A stretch of 64,000 nucleotides of DNA from Allobosea sp. WAO (GTDB lineage Bacteria > Pseudomonadota > Alphaproteobacteria > Rhizobiales > Beijerinckiaceae), in the NCBI RefSeq assembly GCF_001509835.1, contig NZ_JXTJ01000009.1, forward strand, positions 62,001 through 126,000, given 5' to 3'. The notes under the pieces were generated by a model. It was not told the origin of the DNA, did no database searches, and saw only the letters and a program-made list of their open reading frames with translations. Made by a program: the position numbers and the translations under genes. Below, piece after piece: positions 11,406-20,394 of the stretch. Each line of letters begins with the position of its first letter. Within the stretch, counting starts at the first letter, position 1.

Positions 11406-11434
11406 CTTGCTTTCGTCCGGTTGTGATAAAGGGG

Positions 11435-12487
11435 TCAGCCGGCGGCCGTCAGCGCATGCTGATAGGCGCCGCAGGATTCGCGGATGACGAGATCGGCCGG
11501 GCCGACATGGCTGGTCGCCGGCGCCGCACGGTTGGTGATGCGCTCGAGCAGCATCGCCGCGGCACGCTCGCCGAGTCCGACCGCATCGACGGCGATTGTG
11601 GTCAGGGCCGGCGAGACATGGCGCGCCTCGCTGGTGTCGTCGAAGCCGACGATCGCGATGTCGCGGCCGACGACGAGGCCGCGCCTCGCGGCTGCCAGCA
11701 TGGCGCCGATGGCGACGACGTCGTTGTAGCAGACCACGGCCGTCGGCCGGTCCGGCAGCGCCAGGGCCGAGCTCATCGCGCTGAAGCCGCCATCGCGGGT
11801 CGGCATGCATTCGAGGTTGAGGCCGGGATCGGCCGAAAGCCCTGCCTTCGCCATGGCCTCGCTGAAGCCCTGATGGCGGTCCTGCCGGACCACCATCGAG
11901 TTCATGCCGCCGAGATAGGCGATGCGTTTGTGCCCGAGATTGAGGAGATGGCGGGTGATCCGCGCCGAACCGGCGACATTGTCCGGCACCACCGAGCTCG
12001 CCGCGACGCCTGGCAACCGCCGGATCGCGACCAGCAGTGCCGTTTCCGGGCCGCTCGCCTGCGCCAGCTCTTCGGCGGTGGTGTCGAGCGCCGGGCAGAG
12101 GATGATGCCGCCCGCGCCATGCTCGCGCATCATCCGCATCACCTGGCTCTGGCGCACCACGCTTTCGGAGGTGTTAGCCATGAAGGCGACATAGCCGGCC
12201 ATCTGCAGCACGGTTTCGACGCCGATGGCGAACTCGGCGAAGAACGGGTTGGAGAGATCGTTCAGGACGAGCCCCACGATCTTTGAGTGCGTGTTGCGCA
12301 GATTGGCGGCGCCGCGATTGTAGACGTAGCCGAGCTCGTCCATCACGCGCAGGATGCGCTCGCGCGTCTCCGGCTTGACGCTGCCGCGGCCGGTCAGGAC
12401 GAGCGAGACCGTCGATTTCGAGACGCCGGCGGCGTCCGCGATCTCGATGATCGTCACCTTTTCCCTGGCTTCCGCCTCTTGCGGCAT
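11435..12487 (-). CDS. LacI-family transcriptional regulator
   Basis: 350 residues: N-terminal LacI helix-turn-helix (IIEIADAAGVSKSTVSLVLTGRGSVKPETRERILRVMDELGYVYN, residues about 12-56) and a periplasmic-binding-protein-like effector domain (IVGLVLNDLSNPFFAEFAIGVE; IAIVGFDDTSEARHVSPALTTI). Start chosen at MPQEAEAREK because it places the HTH at the usual distance from the N-terminus. It divides two divergent sets of CoA-metabolism genes, and two copies of TGGAACGTTCCA lie between it and the plus-strand set, the form and placement expected of its operators. The inducer is unknown. Confidence 0.93.
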   Translation of the reverse strand: MPQEAEAREKVTIIEIADAAGVSKSTVSLVLTGRGSVKPETRERILRVMDELGYVYNRGAANLRNTHSKIVGLVLNDLSNPFFAEFAIGVETVLQMAGYVAFMANTSESVVRQSQVMRMMREHGAGGIILCPALDTTAEELAQASGPETALLVAIRRLPGVAASSVVPDNVAGSARITRHLLNLGHKRIAYLGGMNSMVVRQDRHQGFSEAMAKAGLSADPGLNLECMPTRDGGFSAMSSALALPDRPTAVVCYNDVVAIGAMLAAARRGLVVGRDIAIVGFDDTSEARHVSPALTTIAVDAVGLGERAAAMLLERITNRAAPATSHVGPADLVIRESCGAYQHALTAAG

Positions 12488-12541
12488 CGTTCCGTCCCGT
12501 TCGCGCCCGAGGCGCCGTGCGTCCCCGGGCAGTTCTAAATT

Positions 12542-12553
12542 TGGAACGTTCCA
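12542..12553. promoter_or_regulatory. Probable LacI-type operator O1, TGGAACGTTCCA
   Basis: Perfect 12-bp palindrome with the central CG found in LacI/GalR-family operators. It lies 55 bp upstream of the lacI start codon and upstream of the plus-strand promoter. An identical copy lies 95 bp away (centre to centre), about nine helical turns, which would suit looping by a tetramer or repression of both directions. Confidence 0.8.
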
Positions 12554-12587
12554 TATCATCGTGAGAGTGGTGTGGCAATATCTCTCT

Positions 12588-12615
12588 TTGAAACCAAAAA
12601 AGAATGAATTATAGC
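12588..12615 (+). promoter_or_regulatory. Candidate sigma70-type promoter for the DUF993-acyl-CoA dehydrogenase genes
   Basis: TTGAAA (12588-12593), 16-bp spacer, TATAGC (12610-12615) on the plus strand, in an AT-rich stretch between the two palindromes. A start site near 12622 would place palindrome O2 just downstream of transcription start, a classic repressor position. Assigned by eye only. Confidence 0.45.
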
Positions 12616-12636
12616 GATGGAAAGGCGTTCAGTAAC

Positions 12637-12648
12637 TGGAACGTTCCA
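12637..12648. promoter_or_regulatory. Probable LacI-type operator O2, TGGAACGTTCCA
   Basis: Second exact copy of the 12-bp palindrome, ending 8 bp before the GGGAGGA ribosome site of the DUF993 gene. Its position argues against the ATG at 12604 as translation start, because the operator would then lie inside the coding region. Confidence 0.8.
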
Positions 12649-12666
12649 TTAAATCGGGAGGAAGCC

Positions 12667-13830
12667 GTGGCCCAGATCACTTTGCCCAAGGCCGATGGCG
12701 GGACTGAACGCTACCTTCTGGCGCCGGCCTCGCGCTTTGCTCCGGTGCATGCTCCCTCACGCACCCGCACGGTCTTCGCGGCGGCCCATGTCGTTGCCGA
12801 TCCCCGCAAGCTGAACGAGCCCTGGCGCGTTCCGGCGCTCGACTGGGACGCGACGCTGGCCTTCCGGCGCCATCTCTGGGGCCTGGGCTTCAAGATCGCC
12901 GAGGCGATGGACACCTCGCAGCGCGGACAGGGGCTCGACTGGAGTAATGCCGCCGAGCTGATCGCCCGCGTGCTCGCCGAAGCGAAGACCGTGCCGGGCG
13001 CCGATCTCGCCTGCGGCGCCGGCACCGACCAGCTCGACGCCAATGCCGCGACCACGCTCGACGACGTCATCCGCGCCTATGAGGAGCAGATCGCTCATGT
13101 CGAGAAGCATGGCGGCAAGATCATCCTGATGGCGAGTCGCGCGCTCTGCCGGGTGGCGAAGGGGCCGGACGACTATCTTGCCGTCTACGGCCGGCTGATC
13201 GGCCAGTGCCGCGGCAAGGTCATCCTGCACTGGCTCGGCGAGATGTTCGATCCGGCGCTCGCAGGCTATTGGGGCAGCCGTGATTTCGAGCCGGCGATGC
13301 AGACCGTGCTGACGCTGATCCGCGAGCATGCCGCCAAGATAGACGGGATCAAGATCTCGCTGCTCGACGCCGGCAAGGAGATCACCATGCGCCGGAGGCT
13401 GCCGGAGGGCGTCGTGATGTATACCGGCGACGACTTCAACTATGCCGAGCTGATCGGCGGCGACGAGCAGGGCTTTTCTCATGGCTTGCTCGGGATCTTC
13501 GATCCTATCGCGCCGGCGGCCGCCGCCGCCTTCGCCTGCCTCGATGCCGGCGACCGGCAGGGCTTCCACGCAATCCTCGATCCGACGGTCACGCTGGCTC
13601 GCCGGCTCTTCGAGGCCCCGACCCAATACTACAAGAGCGGCGTCGTCTTCCTCGTCTGGCTCAATGGCTTCCAGGACCACTTCCGCATGGTCGGCGGCGC
13701 GGAATCGGCCCGCGGCATCCTGCACTATGCCGATCTCTTCCGCCTCGCCGACCAGGCCGGGCTCTTCGCCGATCCCGAGCGCGCCGCAATGCGCATGGGC
13801 CATCTCTGCGCCTTGAACGGCATCGCCTGA
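12667..13830 (+). CDS. DUF993 family protein (dihydrodipicolinate synthase/aldolase-like)
   Basis: 387 residues from GTG 12667, which has GGGAGGA 4 nt upstream; the in-frame ATG at 12604 lies before the operator and is rejected. The protein resembles the DUF993 family, annotated as related to dihydrodipicolinate synthase (class I aldolase TIM barrel). Features seen: GFKIAEAMDTSQRGQGLDW, GKIILMASRALCRVA, KIDGIKISLLDAGKE with a lysine at the end of a strand that could form the Schiff base, and GVVMYTGDDFNYAELIGG. No reaction is established to my knowledge. Operon with the acyl-CoA dehydrogenase (16 bp gap), so a retro-aldol or lyase step in the same catabolic path is the natural inference. Confidence 0.8.
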   Translation: MAQITLPKADGGTERYLLAPASRFAPVHAPSRTRTVFAAAHVVADPRKLNEPWRVPALDWDATLAFRRHLWGLGFKIAEAMDTSQRGQGLDWSNAAELIARVLAEAKTVPGADLACGAGTDQLDANAATTLDDVIRAYEEQIAHVEKHGGKIILMASRALCRVAKGPDDYLAVYGRLIGQCRGKVILHWLGEMFDPALAGYWGSRDFEPAMQTVLTLIREHAAKIDGIKISLLDAGKEITMRRRLPEGVVMYTGDDFNYAELIGGDEQGFSHGLLGIFDPIAPAAAAAFACLDAGDRQGFHAILDPTVTLARRLFEAPTQYYKSGVVFLVWLNGFQDHFRMVGGAESARGILHYADLFRLADQAGLFADPERAAMRMGHLCALNGIA

Positions 13831-13846
13831 GGACGGGAGGAAACCC

Positions 13847-14998
13847 ATGCACGCGTCGCTCCAGGATGCCCCACTCTACCAGCAGATCCGCGACACCGCC
13901 CGCCGCTTCGCCGACGAGTGGGTGCGCCCGGCTGCTGCCGATCTCGACCGCGACTCGACCTTTCCGGCCGAGATCTATCGCCAGATGGGCGAGCTCGGCC
14001 TGTTCGGCATCACTGCCGATCCCGAGCATGGTGGGGCCGGGCTCGACACCTATGCCTATGCGCTGGTGATGGAGGAGTTGTCGCGCGGCTATGCCTCGGT
14101 CGCCGATCAGTGCGGCCTCGTCGAGCTCATCGGCACGCTGCTGACCCGCTATGGCACGGCCGAGCAGCGCGCCCGCCATCTGCCGGGCATCCTGCTGGGC
14201 AAGACCCGCGTCGCCTATTGCCTGACCGAGGCCGAGGCGGGTTCCGATCTTTCCAATGTCCGCACCACTGCGCGCGAGAGCGCCGACGGCCATGTCATCG
14301 ATGGCGGCAAGCTCTGGATCCACAATGCGCCGGTCGCCGATCTCGGCTTCGTGCTGGCTTCGACCGATCCCGCAGCCGGCCATCGGGGCATGAGCATCTT
14401 CATCGTCGACCTCAACGCGCCCGGCGTTTCGCGCGGCGCCAAGGAACACAAGATGGGTCAGCGCGCGAGCCAGGTCGGCGCGCTTAACTTCGACGGCGTG
14501 ACAGTGCCGCGCGAGGCGATGCTCGGGCCGCAGGGGCGCGGTTTCCACATCATGATGAGCGTGCTCGAGAAGGGTCGCGTCGGCATCGGCGCGCTCGCGG
14601 TCGGCATCGCTCAGGCCGGGCTCGAGGCGGCGCTGGCCTATGCCCGCGAGCGGCGCCAGTTCGGCAAGCCGATCCTGGAGAACCAGGGCCTGCAATGGAT
14701 GCTCGCCGACATGGCCAAGGACATCGCCGCCGCCCGGGCGCTGGTCGAGCGCGCGGCGCTGCTGATCGACCATGGTGCGCCGGCGACCTCGGCCGCCTCT
14801 ATCGCCAAATGCTTCGCCAGCGACATGGCGGTGGCACAGACCGCAAACGCCGTCCAGATCTTCGGCGGCTCCGGCTACATCCAGGGCTTCGAGGTCGAGC
14901 GGCTTTATCGCGACGCCAAGATCACCCAGATCTATGAGGGCACCAACCAGATCCAGCGCACCATCATCGCGCGGGAGCTGATCAAGAACGGCGCCTGA
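13847..14998 (+). CDS. Acyl-CoA dehydrogenase
   Basis: 383 residues, full-length flavoprotein. Signatures: YCLTEAEAGSDLSNVRT (FAD/acyl-CoA contact), RRQFGKPILENQGLQWMLADM, FGGSGYIQGFEVERLYRDAKITQIYEGTNQIQ, where the Glu of IYEGT is the usual catalytic base of short/medium-chain enzymes. It would form a 2,3-double bond in an acyl-CoA, passing electrons to ETF. Co-directional with the DUF993 gene 16 bp upstream. Together with the CoA-transferase, hydratase and SDR across the divergent promoter it completes a beta-oxidation-like set. Confidence 0.94.
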   Translation: MHASLQDAPLYQQIRDTARRFADEWVRPAAADLDRDSTFPAEIYRQMGELGLFGITADPEHGGAGLDTYAYALVMEELSRGYASVADQCGLVELIGTLLTRYGTAEQRARHLPGILLGKTRVAYCLTEAEAGSDLSNVRTTARESADGHVIDGGKLWIHNAPVADLGFVLASTDPAAGHRGMSIFIVDLNAPGVSRGAKEHKMGQRASQVGALNFDGVTVPREAMLGPQGRGFHIMMSVLEKGRVGIGALAVGIAQAGLEAALAYARERRQFGKPILENQGLQWMLADMAKDIAAARALVERAALLIDHGAPATSAASIAKCFASDMAVAQTANAVQIFGGSGYIQGFEVERLYRDAKITQIYEGTNQIQRTIIARELIKNGA

Positions 14999-15079
14999 GT
15001 TCCCGTTTGGAAAGGGCGCTGCCAAGACAGGTGCAATCGGAGGCCGAGTTCGGCCGGATGGCTTGTGCCGTGCCTGACC

Positions 15080-15865
15080 TCACAGGTCGTCGCCGAGATC
15101 AACGATCGAAACCTCGGACGTGCCGACAGGTCCGTTGGCCTCGAACGCATCGAGCTCCGCCAACAGCGGTGACTTGACCGTCTGGAGAGTTGCTCGGTCC
15201 CGCAGCCCGAGTGTCAGGCAGCGGAGTTCGTCCATGCCGGGCTCGGCCCATGCGGTGCCGGAGGGTCTGAAACCAAGGCGCGCGAAGAACGGAATGTCTG
15301 TGGGACGGGAAGCGAGCAGCGCCATGCTGGCGCCGGATTCGAGCCCGGCCCTGTAGGCATGCCGGGCGAGGGCCGGAGTAAGAGCCTGCGCGCGAGCTTC
15401 GCGGCGGACCGCGAGGCGCGAGAGAACCAGACAGCTGTGATGGTCCGCCTGCGGCAGCGCGCTGCATCGAAGCATCGCCGCAAGCCGCGGATCGGAGACG
15501 GCATCGGCGCCCTGGGTAAGCCTGATCGCGGCGAGGCAACGCCGCTCCGGCCCCGCCCAGAGATTGAGGCTTACCGCATCGATCGGTTCCAGAAGCCAGC
15601 CTTCGCCATGGTTAGTATAGGCGGAATTCTCGCCGCCGCGTTCTACGAACAGCAGGTAGCGTAGCCGTCCGATGCTGTGGAGTTCCCTTGATTTCGTCGC
15701 CGCGTGGATCGCGGGATGGCAACTTCGGCCGAGCGCCTCGGCGCCCCATAGCTGGCTAAGCGTCACCATCCTGACGGTGTCGCCATCGACGCCCTGGCAG
15801 GTGCACGGTTCCGCATCGCTCCTGTCGCAGGAGCGGCAGCCCCCCCGTGCTTCGGCAGGGCGCAT
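15080..15865 (-). CDS. GNAT-fold acyltransferase resembling FeeM/LuxI-type autoinducer synthases
   Basis: 261 residues from ATG 15865 (AGGAG 10 nt upstream; a GTG at 15883 is in frame). The central part has the layout of N-acyl amino acid synthases of the FeeM type: an Arg/Tyr-rich entry IGRLRYLLFVERGG, then LLEPIDAVSLNLWAG...CLAAIRLTQG, then VLSRLAVRREARAQALTPAL with GLESGASMALLASRP and FFARLGFRPSG. FeeM and LuxI enzymes join a fatty acyl chain from acyl carrier protein to an amino compound. Unusual: four cysteines in the first 25 residues (Cys10, 13, 21, 23), which could bind metal. It is divergent from a LuxR-type regulator, as in signalling pairs. Enzymatic product is unknown. Confidence 0.6.
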   Translation of the reverse strand: MRPAEARGGCRSCDRSDAEPCTCQGVDGDTVRMVTLSQLWGAEALGRSCHPAIHAATKSRELHSIGRLRYLLFVERGGENSAYTNHGEGWLLEPIDAVSLNLWAGPERRCLAAIRLTQGADAVSDPRLAAMLRCSALPQADHHSCLVLSRLAVRREARAQALTPALARHAYRAGLESGASMALLASRPTDIPFFARLGFRPSGTAWAEPGMDELRCLTLGLRDRATLQTVKSPLLAELDAFEANGPVGTSEVSIVDLGDDL

Positions 15866-16098
15866 CACGCATAGACTCCTCACTGCCCATCCCCCCGGTT
15901 CGAGCAGGCAGCCTTGATCGGCCAGTTTCGAAACTACGGCAATTCAAGATCGTGGCCCTCACCCAATTGGGGTAAGACAGTCGTTTCGCGGACCGTTAAG
16001 TTTCGAGCGATCGCAGAGGCGAGCTGGATAACTATTGCTCTTCGGTTCCCGCTGGAGAATGATCGGCCAAAATCAAGAAGGGGGTCGGGGGATCCGGA

Positions 16099-17298
16099 AT
16101 GGCGCTGCGCGGCCTCAGTAGTGCCGAGTTCGTTCGCGCGATTTCGCAGGTCGGCGAAGTCATCGACGCGGCAGCGCTATCTCCTGATCGGTGGCAGGAC
16201 GTCTGTGCTGCTTTCCAGGCACTTCGCCCCGATGCGCGCGTTCTTTTCCAGGGCCATGATAGATTGTCCCCTTACGCCCTACCTCTCGCCGGAGCTGGCT
16301 GGGAGGACGTCAACCTCGAGCCCTACTTCCTGCATTTCGCCTCTCGCAATCCATGGCTGGGAATCTGGAAGGAGATGGCGACAGCGAAGGTCGAGTTGGC
16401 CGATGCGCTCCTGCCGCGTAGCATCCTCGAGAGAACCGAGTTCTTCAACGACTGGCTGAAACCAATGGGCCGGGCCGACATGGCCATGGGTCTCAAGATT
16501 GCCCATGAGCGCGATCGCGTCGCGTTCTTCTGCATCCACTATGACAGCCGCTCGCATGAGCGAACGAACGAAGTGATGGCGCCGGCTATGCAGGCCCTGG
16601 CCTCCCGCATGCGCCGGGCCCTCGACTGCAACCGCGCCGTTCTGCGTAGTCAATGCTCAATTCCCAGTGATGGTCTCATGCAGAACCTGCTCGATCCCGC
16701 CTTCATCGTGAACGCCGACTGCAAACTCGTCGCGGCAAATTCCGCGGCCGAGGCGTTGATCGGCAGCGGCATGCTGATCAATGTGCGGGCCCGCGATATC
16801 GTTTCATTCGGCTTGCCCGAGGTTGATGCCAGGTTCGCAAGATCGGTTCAGGAAACCTGTGAGAGATACCCTGGCGGAGCGGGGGGGCATGCCGAGTTCC
16901 TGGTCGAACTGGCCGGTACCCGCCTCTCGGTGTCGGTCCTTCCGCTCGCGTCAAACCTGCAGCCCTTGGTGATGCGTGGCCCGCTCGCGTATTTCAGCCC
17001 CGCCGTTACGGCGCTGGTGATCCTCAGAGTGCTCCCTCCGAACCGGTCGGATGTAGTGGTTCGCCTTCGGGAGCGCTATCGCCTGACGGAGCAGGAAGCC
17101 CGCATCACCAGCGCCTTACGGCTCGGCGGCTCCCTGGTGGATATCTCGAAGGAACTGGGCATCACCTACGAAACCGCCCGAGGTCACATCAAGAGCGCTT
17201 TCAGCAAGACCGGGACGCATAATCAGCGCGAGCTTCTCGCGCTGCTGCTCGCGGAGAGTGCCCGATCACCTGATCCACGATGTAGAGGCAAGGCGTGA
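16099..17298 (+). CDS. LuxR-type HTH transcriptional regulator with a PAS-like middle domain
   Basis: 399 residues. The C-terminus (about 330-388) is a LuxR/GerE helix-turn-helix: RYRLTEQEARITSALRLGGSLVDISKELGITYETARGHIKSAFSKTGTHNQRELLALLL. Residues about 195-310 contain a PAS-like segment (LDPAFIVNADCKLVAANSAAEALI). The N-terminal 190 residues have no domain I can name, and an acyl-homoserine-lactone-binding domain is not evident. It faces the FeeM/LuxI-like gene across a 233-bp gap and is therefore its likely regulator, but this is inference from position. Confidence 0.82.
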   Translation: MALRGLSSAEFVRAISQVGEVIDAAALSPDRWQDVCAAFQALRPDARVLFQGHDRLSPYALPLAGAGWEDVNLEPYFLHFASRNPWLGIWKEMATAKVELADALLPRSILERTEFFNDWLKPMGRADMAMGLKIAHERDRVAFFCIHYDSRSHERTNEVMAPAMQALASRMRRALDCNRAVLRSQCSIPSDGLMQNLLDPAFIVNADCKLVAANSAAEALIGSGMLINVRARDIVSFGLPEVDARFARSVQETCERYPGGAGGHAEFLVELAGTRLSVSVLPLASNLQPLVMRGPLAYFSPAVTALVILRVLPPNRSDVVVRLRERYRLTEQEARITSALRLGGSLVDISKELGITYETARGHIKSAFSKTGTHNQRELLALLLAESARSPDPRCRGKA

Positions 17299-17308
17299 GA
17301 AGGGCGCT

Positions 17309-17665
17309 CTATGCGTCCGGACGATTGCTTCCGTCCAGCGGGTCGCGGCCTTCCTGCCGGTCCCGGTAAAGCGTCGCCTGGACCAGCAGCAGCAGCGTCA
17401 CCGGGGTGGTTATCGTGATGAACAGGCCGATCAGGATCTCGTGCACCACGGGCCGCGTCTGGCCGATCGAGAAATACAGCATCGAGGCGAGCAGGATGCA
17501 TCCCATCCCCAGCGTCGAGCCGAGCGTCGGCGCGTGCACGCGCTCGTAGAAGCTCTTGAACCGGAGCAGGCCAAGCGCGCCGATGAGGGCGAGTCCCGAC
17601 CCCGTCAGGATGAGCAGCGCGATCAGCAGGGCGGCCCAGCTCGGCAGGGCGTGAAGCGTTATCAT
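17309..17665 (-). CDS. mnhG: Na+/H+ antiporter subunit G (MnhG/PhaG)
   Basis: 118 residues with three membrane helices; [39 protein letters not shown] is the MnhG/PhaG signature. It is the last gene of the Mrp-type antiporter operon; its ATG overlaps the stop of subunit F. The complex exchanges cytoplasmic Na+ or K+ for protons, used in alkaline and salt tolerance. Subunit G is small and required for complex function in the systems studied. Confidence 0.94.
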   Translation of the reverse strand: MITLHALPSWAALLIALLILTGSGLALIGALGLLRFKSFYERVHAPTLGSTLGMGCILLASMLYFSIGQTRPVVHEILIGLFITITTPVTLLLLVQATLYRDRQEGRDPLDGSNRPDA

Positions 17666-17943
17666 TCGATCACCTCCCCGCGCATCAGGAACTTCGCCAT
17701 TGCCACTGTCGAGACGAAACCGAGCAGGCCGATTGCCAGTGCCGCCTCGAAATACAGCGTCGTGCCGGAGCCGATGCCGAAGACGAGCAGTAGCAGCATC
17801 GCATTGAGATAGAGCGCGTCCATGCCGAGCACGCGATCCTGGGCGCGCGGTCCGCGCAGGATGCGGTAGGCCGCGGCGACCATGGCGAGGGCGAGCATGA
17901 CCTGACCGGCGACGAGGGCGAAGGCAAGGATCGTGGCGCTCAT
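17662..17943 (-). CDS. mnhF: Na+/H+ antiporter subunit F (MnhF/PhaF)
   Basis: 93 residues, three helices, with [24 protein letters not shown], the conserved MnhF motif (GPxxxDRVLAxD). Overlaps subunits E and G at both ends by 4 bp. Part of the membrane sector of the Mrp antiporter. Confidence 0.94.
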   Translation of the reverse strand: MSATILAFALVAGQVMLALAMVAAAYRILRGPRAQDRVLGMDALYLNAMLLLLVFGIGSGTTLYFEAALAIGLLGFVSTVAMAKFLMRGEVIE

Positions 17944-18425
17944 TCGAAGATCTCCACCAACAAGCCGACATAGCGCCGTTCGATCAGCGCGGACCAGTCG
18001 TCGCCCTCGGTCAGGTCGAGCACATGGATCACCAGCATGCCCGTGGCGGGGTCGTAGCTGACCCAGCTCGTGCCGGGCGTCGCGGTGATGAGGCAGGCCA
18101 GAGCCGCGAGCCCGTAGCGCGAGCGCAGTCGCAACGGGATGCGGACGAAGCCGTTCTTGCGGGCGGGATGGTTTGCAAGGATGACACGTGCGACCGCGAT
18201 ATTGGACCGGATCATGTCGGCGATGAAGATGCCGAGCAGCCGCAGGATCGCGCCGGGCCGGCGCAGCCTCAGCGGCGGCACGTCGAGCCGCTTCAGCAGG
18301 AAAGGTCCGAGCAGGCCGAGGATGCTGCCGAGCAGGATATGGCCCGGCGAAACGCTCTGGTTGAGCAGCAGCCAGAGCGCCAGCAGCCCCAGTGTGGTCG
18401 GCGGAGAAGGCAGCCAGCGGCTCAT
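17940..18425 (-). CDS. mnhE: Na+/H+ antiporter subunit E (MnhE/PhaE)
   Basis: 161 residues; two N-terminal helices and a cytosolic tail with [38 protein letters not shown] and MLVIHVLDL, which are conserved in MnhE proteins. Start ATG 18425 overlaps the MnhD stop. The longer open frame upstream overlaps MnhD in another frame and is rejected. Confidence 0.94.
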   Translation of the reverse strand: MSRWLPSPPTTLGLLALWLLLNQSVSPGHILLGSILGLLGPFLLKRLDVPPLRLRRPGAILRLLGIFIADMIRSNIAVARVILANHPARKNGFVRIPLRLRSRYGLAALACLITATPGTSWVSYDPATGMLVIHVLDLTEGDDWSALIERRYVGLLVEIFE

Positions 18426-20053
18426 GGCTTGCCTCCGGCCGAGGGCGTCGTCGGTCCCAGCACGCCATGGATATAGGCTGCCGAGCCGTGCAGCCCGGAC
18501 GCGGTGGCCTGCATGAAGCGCATCGCCGGCCCGGCCTGCAGGGTGAGAGTGAGACACAGCAGGAGCAGGGCGGCGACGGGGGCGAGCTCGATCACCCGGA
18601 CGCGCGGCGCCTCGCGCTCGATCACCGCCCAGAAGGAGCGGATCCCGGCGCGGACCATTGCGATCAACGTGACGAAGCCGGAGAGGAGCAGCAGGACAAG
18701 CAGGACCCAGGCCCCCGGAGCGACCCCGGTCACCGTCGACGGTTCGGTCCGGCCGAGCGCGCCGGCCAGGATCGCGAACTTGGCGACGAAGCCGGACAGC
18801 GGCGGCAGGCCGGAGAGCAGCAGCGCCGAGATGATGAAGGCCGCTCCGAGCACGGCAAGAATCGCGGGCACGGCGACCCCGGCTTCGCCGTCCTCGCCGG
18901 GCTCGTCATCATCCTCGATGCCATAGGCCTCGAGCGTCACGGCTAGGATGTCGTCGGTCGGCGCGCGGCCCCGCTCGATCAATTCGATCAGCAGGAAGAA
19001 GGCGCCGATCGCGAGCGTCGATGACACTAGATAATAGAGGGCGGGCCCGATGATCGTGACATCATTGGTGCCGAGCACGGCGAGCATGGTTCCCGAAGAG
19101 ACGACGACGGAGAAGCTTGCGAGCTTGGCGAGGTCCTGCGAGGCCAGCATGCCGACCATCGCGAAGAGGATGGTGGCGGCGCCTGCAGCGAGCAGCCAGA
19201 CATCGCCGAACTGGGCCGAGCCGGCGGCAGCCTCGGGGCCGGCCAGCAGGAAGCCGATCCGGAGGATCGCGTAGATGCCGACTTTGGTCATCACCGAGAA
19301 CAGCGCCGCCACCGGTGCGCTCGCGGCTGCATAGGTCCCGGGTAGCCAGAAGCCGAGCGGCCAGGCCGCGGCCTTCACCAGGAAGGCAACGCCGAGAATA
19401 CTTGTGCCGGTTTCCAGCAGGGCGCGTTCGCGGGCCGGCAGGCTACCGATGCGTGCGGCGAGATCGGCCATGTTGAGGGTGCCGGCGGCGCCGTAGACCA
19501 TGCTGACGCCGACGAGGAAGACCAGCGCCGCGACGAGGTTGACGGCGATGTAGTGCAGGCCGGCGCGGACGCGCGCATGCCCGGATCCATGCAGTGCCAG
19601 GCCGTAGGAGGCGGCGAGCAGCACTTCGAAGAAGACGAACAGATTGAACAGGTCGCCGGTCAGGAAGGCGCCGTTCAGCCCCATCAGCAGGAACTGGAAG
19701 AGCGGGTGGAAATAGCTGCCGGAGCTGTGCCAGCGCGCCAGCGAGAAGATCAGCGCGGCACAGGCGAGGATCGCCGTGAGCAGCAGCATCATGCTCGACA
19801 GCCGGTCGACGACCAGCACGATGCCGAACTGCGCCGGCCAGTCGCCGAGCCGGTAGACCTTGACCGCGGCGGCCGGATCGGGACCGGCGCTGCCCATCAC
19901 CAGGGCGATCGCGATCGCGAGCAGAGCGAAGGTCGAGACGAGGTTGAACACGGCCGCGACCGTGCGGTCGCGACCGTCGAAGAGCAGCATCGTCGCGCCT
20001 GCGATCAGCGGCAGGATGATCGGCGCGATGACGAGATGGTCGTGCCAGTTCAC
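18422..20053 (-). CDS. mnhD: Na+/H+ antiporter subunit D (MnhD/PhaD)
   Basis: 543 residues, about 14 membrane helices, homologous to complex I NuoN/NuoM-type subunits. The segment [28 protein letters not shown] contains the conserved Glu of the antiporter family, and [39 protein letters not shown] the conserved Lys-containing helices. It starts with GTG, coupled to MnhC by overlap. A proton-antiport-like channel subunit of the Mrp complex. Confidence 0.95.
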   Translation of the reverse strand: MNWHDHLVIAPIILPLIAGATMLLFDGRDRTVAAVFNLVSTFALLAIAIALVMGSAGPDPAAAVKVYRLGDWPAQFGIVLVVDRLSSMMLLLTAILACAALIFSLARWHSSGSYFHPLFQFLLMGLNGAFLTGDLFNLFVFFEVLLAASYGLALHGSGHARVRAGLHYIAVNLVAALVFLVGVSMVYGAAGTLNMADLAARIGSLPARERALLETGTSILGVAFLVKAAAWPLGFWLPGTYAAASAPVAALFSVMTKVGIYAILRIGFLLAGPEAAAGSAQFGDVWLLAAGAATILFAMVGMLASQDLAKLASFSVVVSSGTMLAVLGTNDVTIIGPALYYLVSSTLAIGAFFLLIELIERGRAPTDDILAVTLEAYGIEDDDEPGEDGEAGVAVPAILAVLGAAFIISALLLSGLPPLSGFVAKFAILAGALGRTEPSTVTGVAPGAWVLLVLLLLSGFVTLIAMVRAGIRSFWAVIEREAPRVRVIELAPVAALLLLCLTLTLQAGPAMRFMQATASGLHGSAAYIHGVLGPTTPSAGGKP

Positions 20054-20394
20054 GAACCGCCCTCCCGGCCGTCGACATGGTCGCTGCGGGTCAAGCCGCG
20101 CGAGGCCAGCAGGACGACGAGGAAGAGGGCGGTCATGGCGAAGCTGATGACGATCGCCGTCAGCACCAGCGCCTGGGGCAGCGGGTCGGCATAGCGCGAG
20201 ATGTCGCCGCCGGCGGCGGGGTCGAGCACTGGCGGGGCGCCGACGCGCAGCCTGCCCATCCCGAAGATGAAGAGGTTGACCGCGTAGGACAGCAGCGAGA
20301 GGCCGATGATCACCTGGAAGGTGCGCGGCCGCAGCAAGAGCCAGATGCCCGAGCCGGCAAGGATGCCGATGGCGAGGGAGACGATCAGTTCCAT
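20050..20394 (-). CDS. mnhC: Na+/H+ antiporter subunit C (MnhC/PhaC)
   Basis: 114 residues, three helices, NuoK-like. GSGIWLLLRPRTFQVIIGLSLLSYAVNLFIFGMGRL and DPLPQALVLTAIVISFAMTALFLV are the MnhC signatures. Its ATG shares a base with the stop of subunit A (TGATG). Confidence 0.95.
   Translation of the reverse strand: MELIVSLAIGILAGSGIWLLLRPRTFQVIIGLSLLSYAVNLFIFGMGRLRVGAPPVLDPAAGGDISRYADPLPQALVLTAIVISFAMTALFLVVLLASRGLTRSDHVDGREGGS

Noticed and set aside
12604-12666. Upstream ATG for the DUF993 gene
   Set aside because: It would put the operator palindrome inside the coding region and has no ribosome site; GTG 12667 has GGGAGGA at the right spacing.
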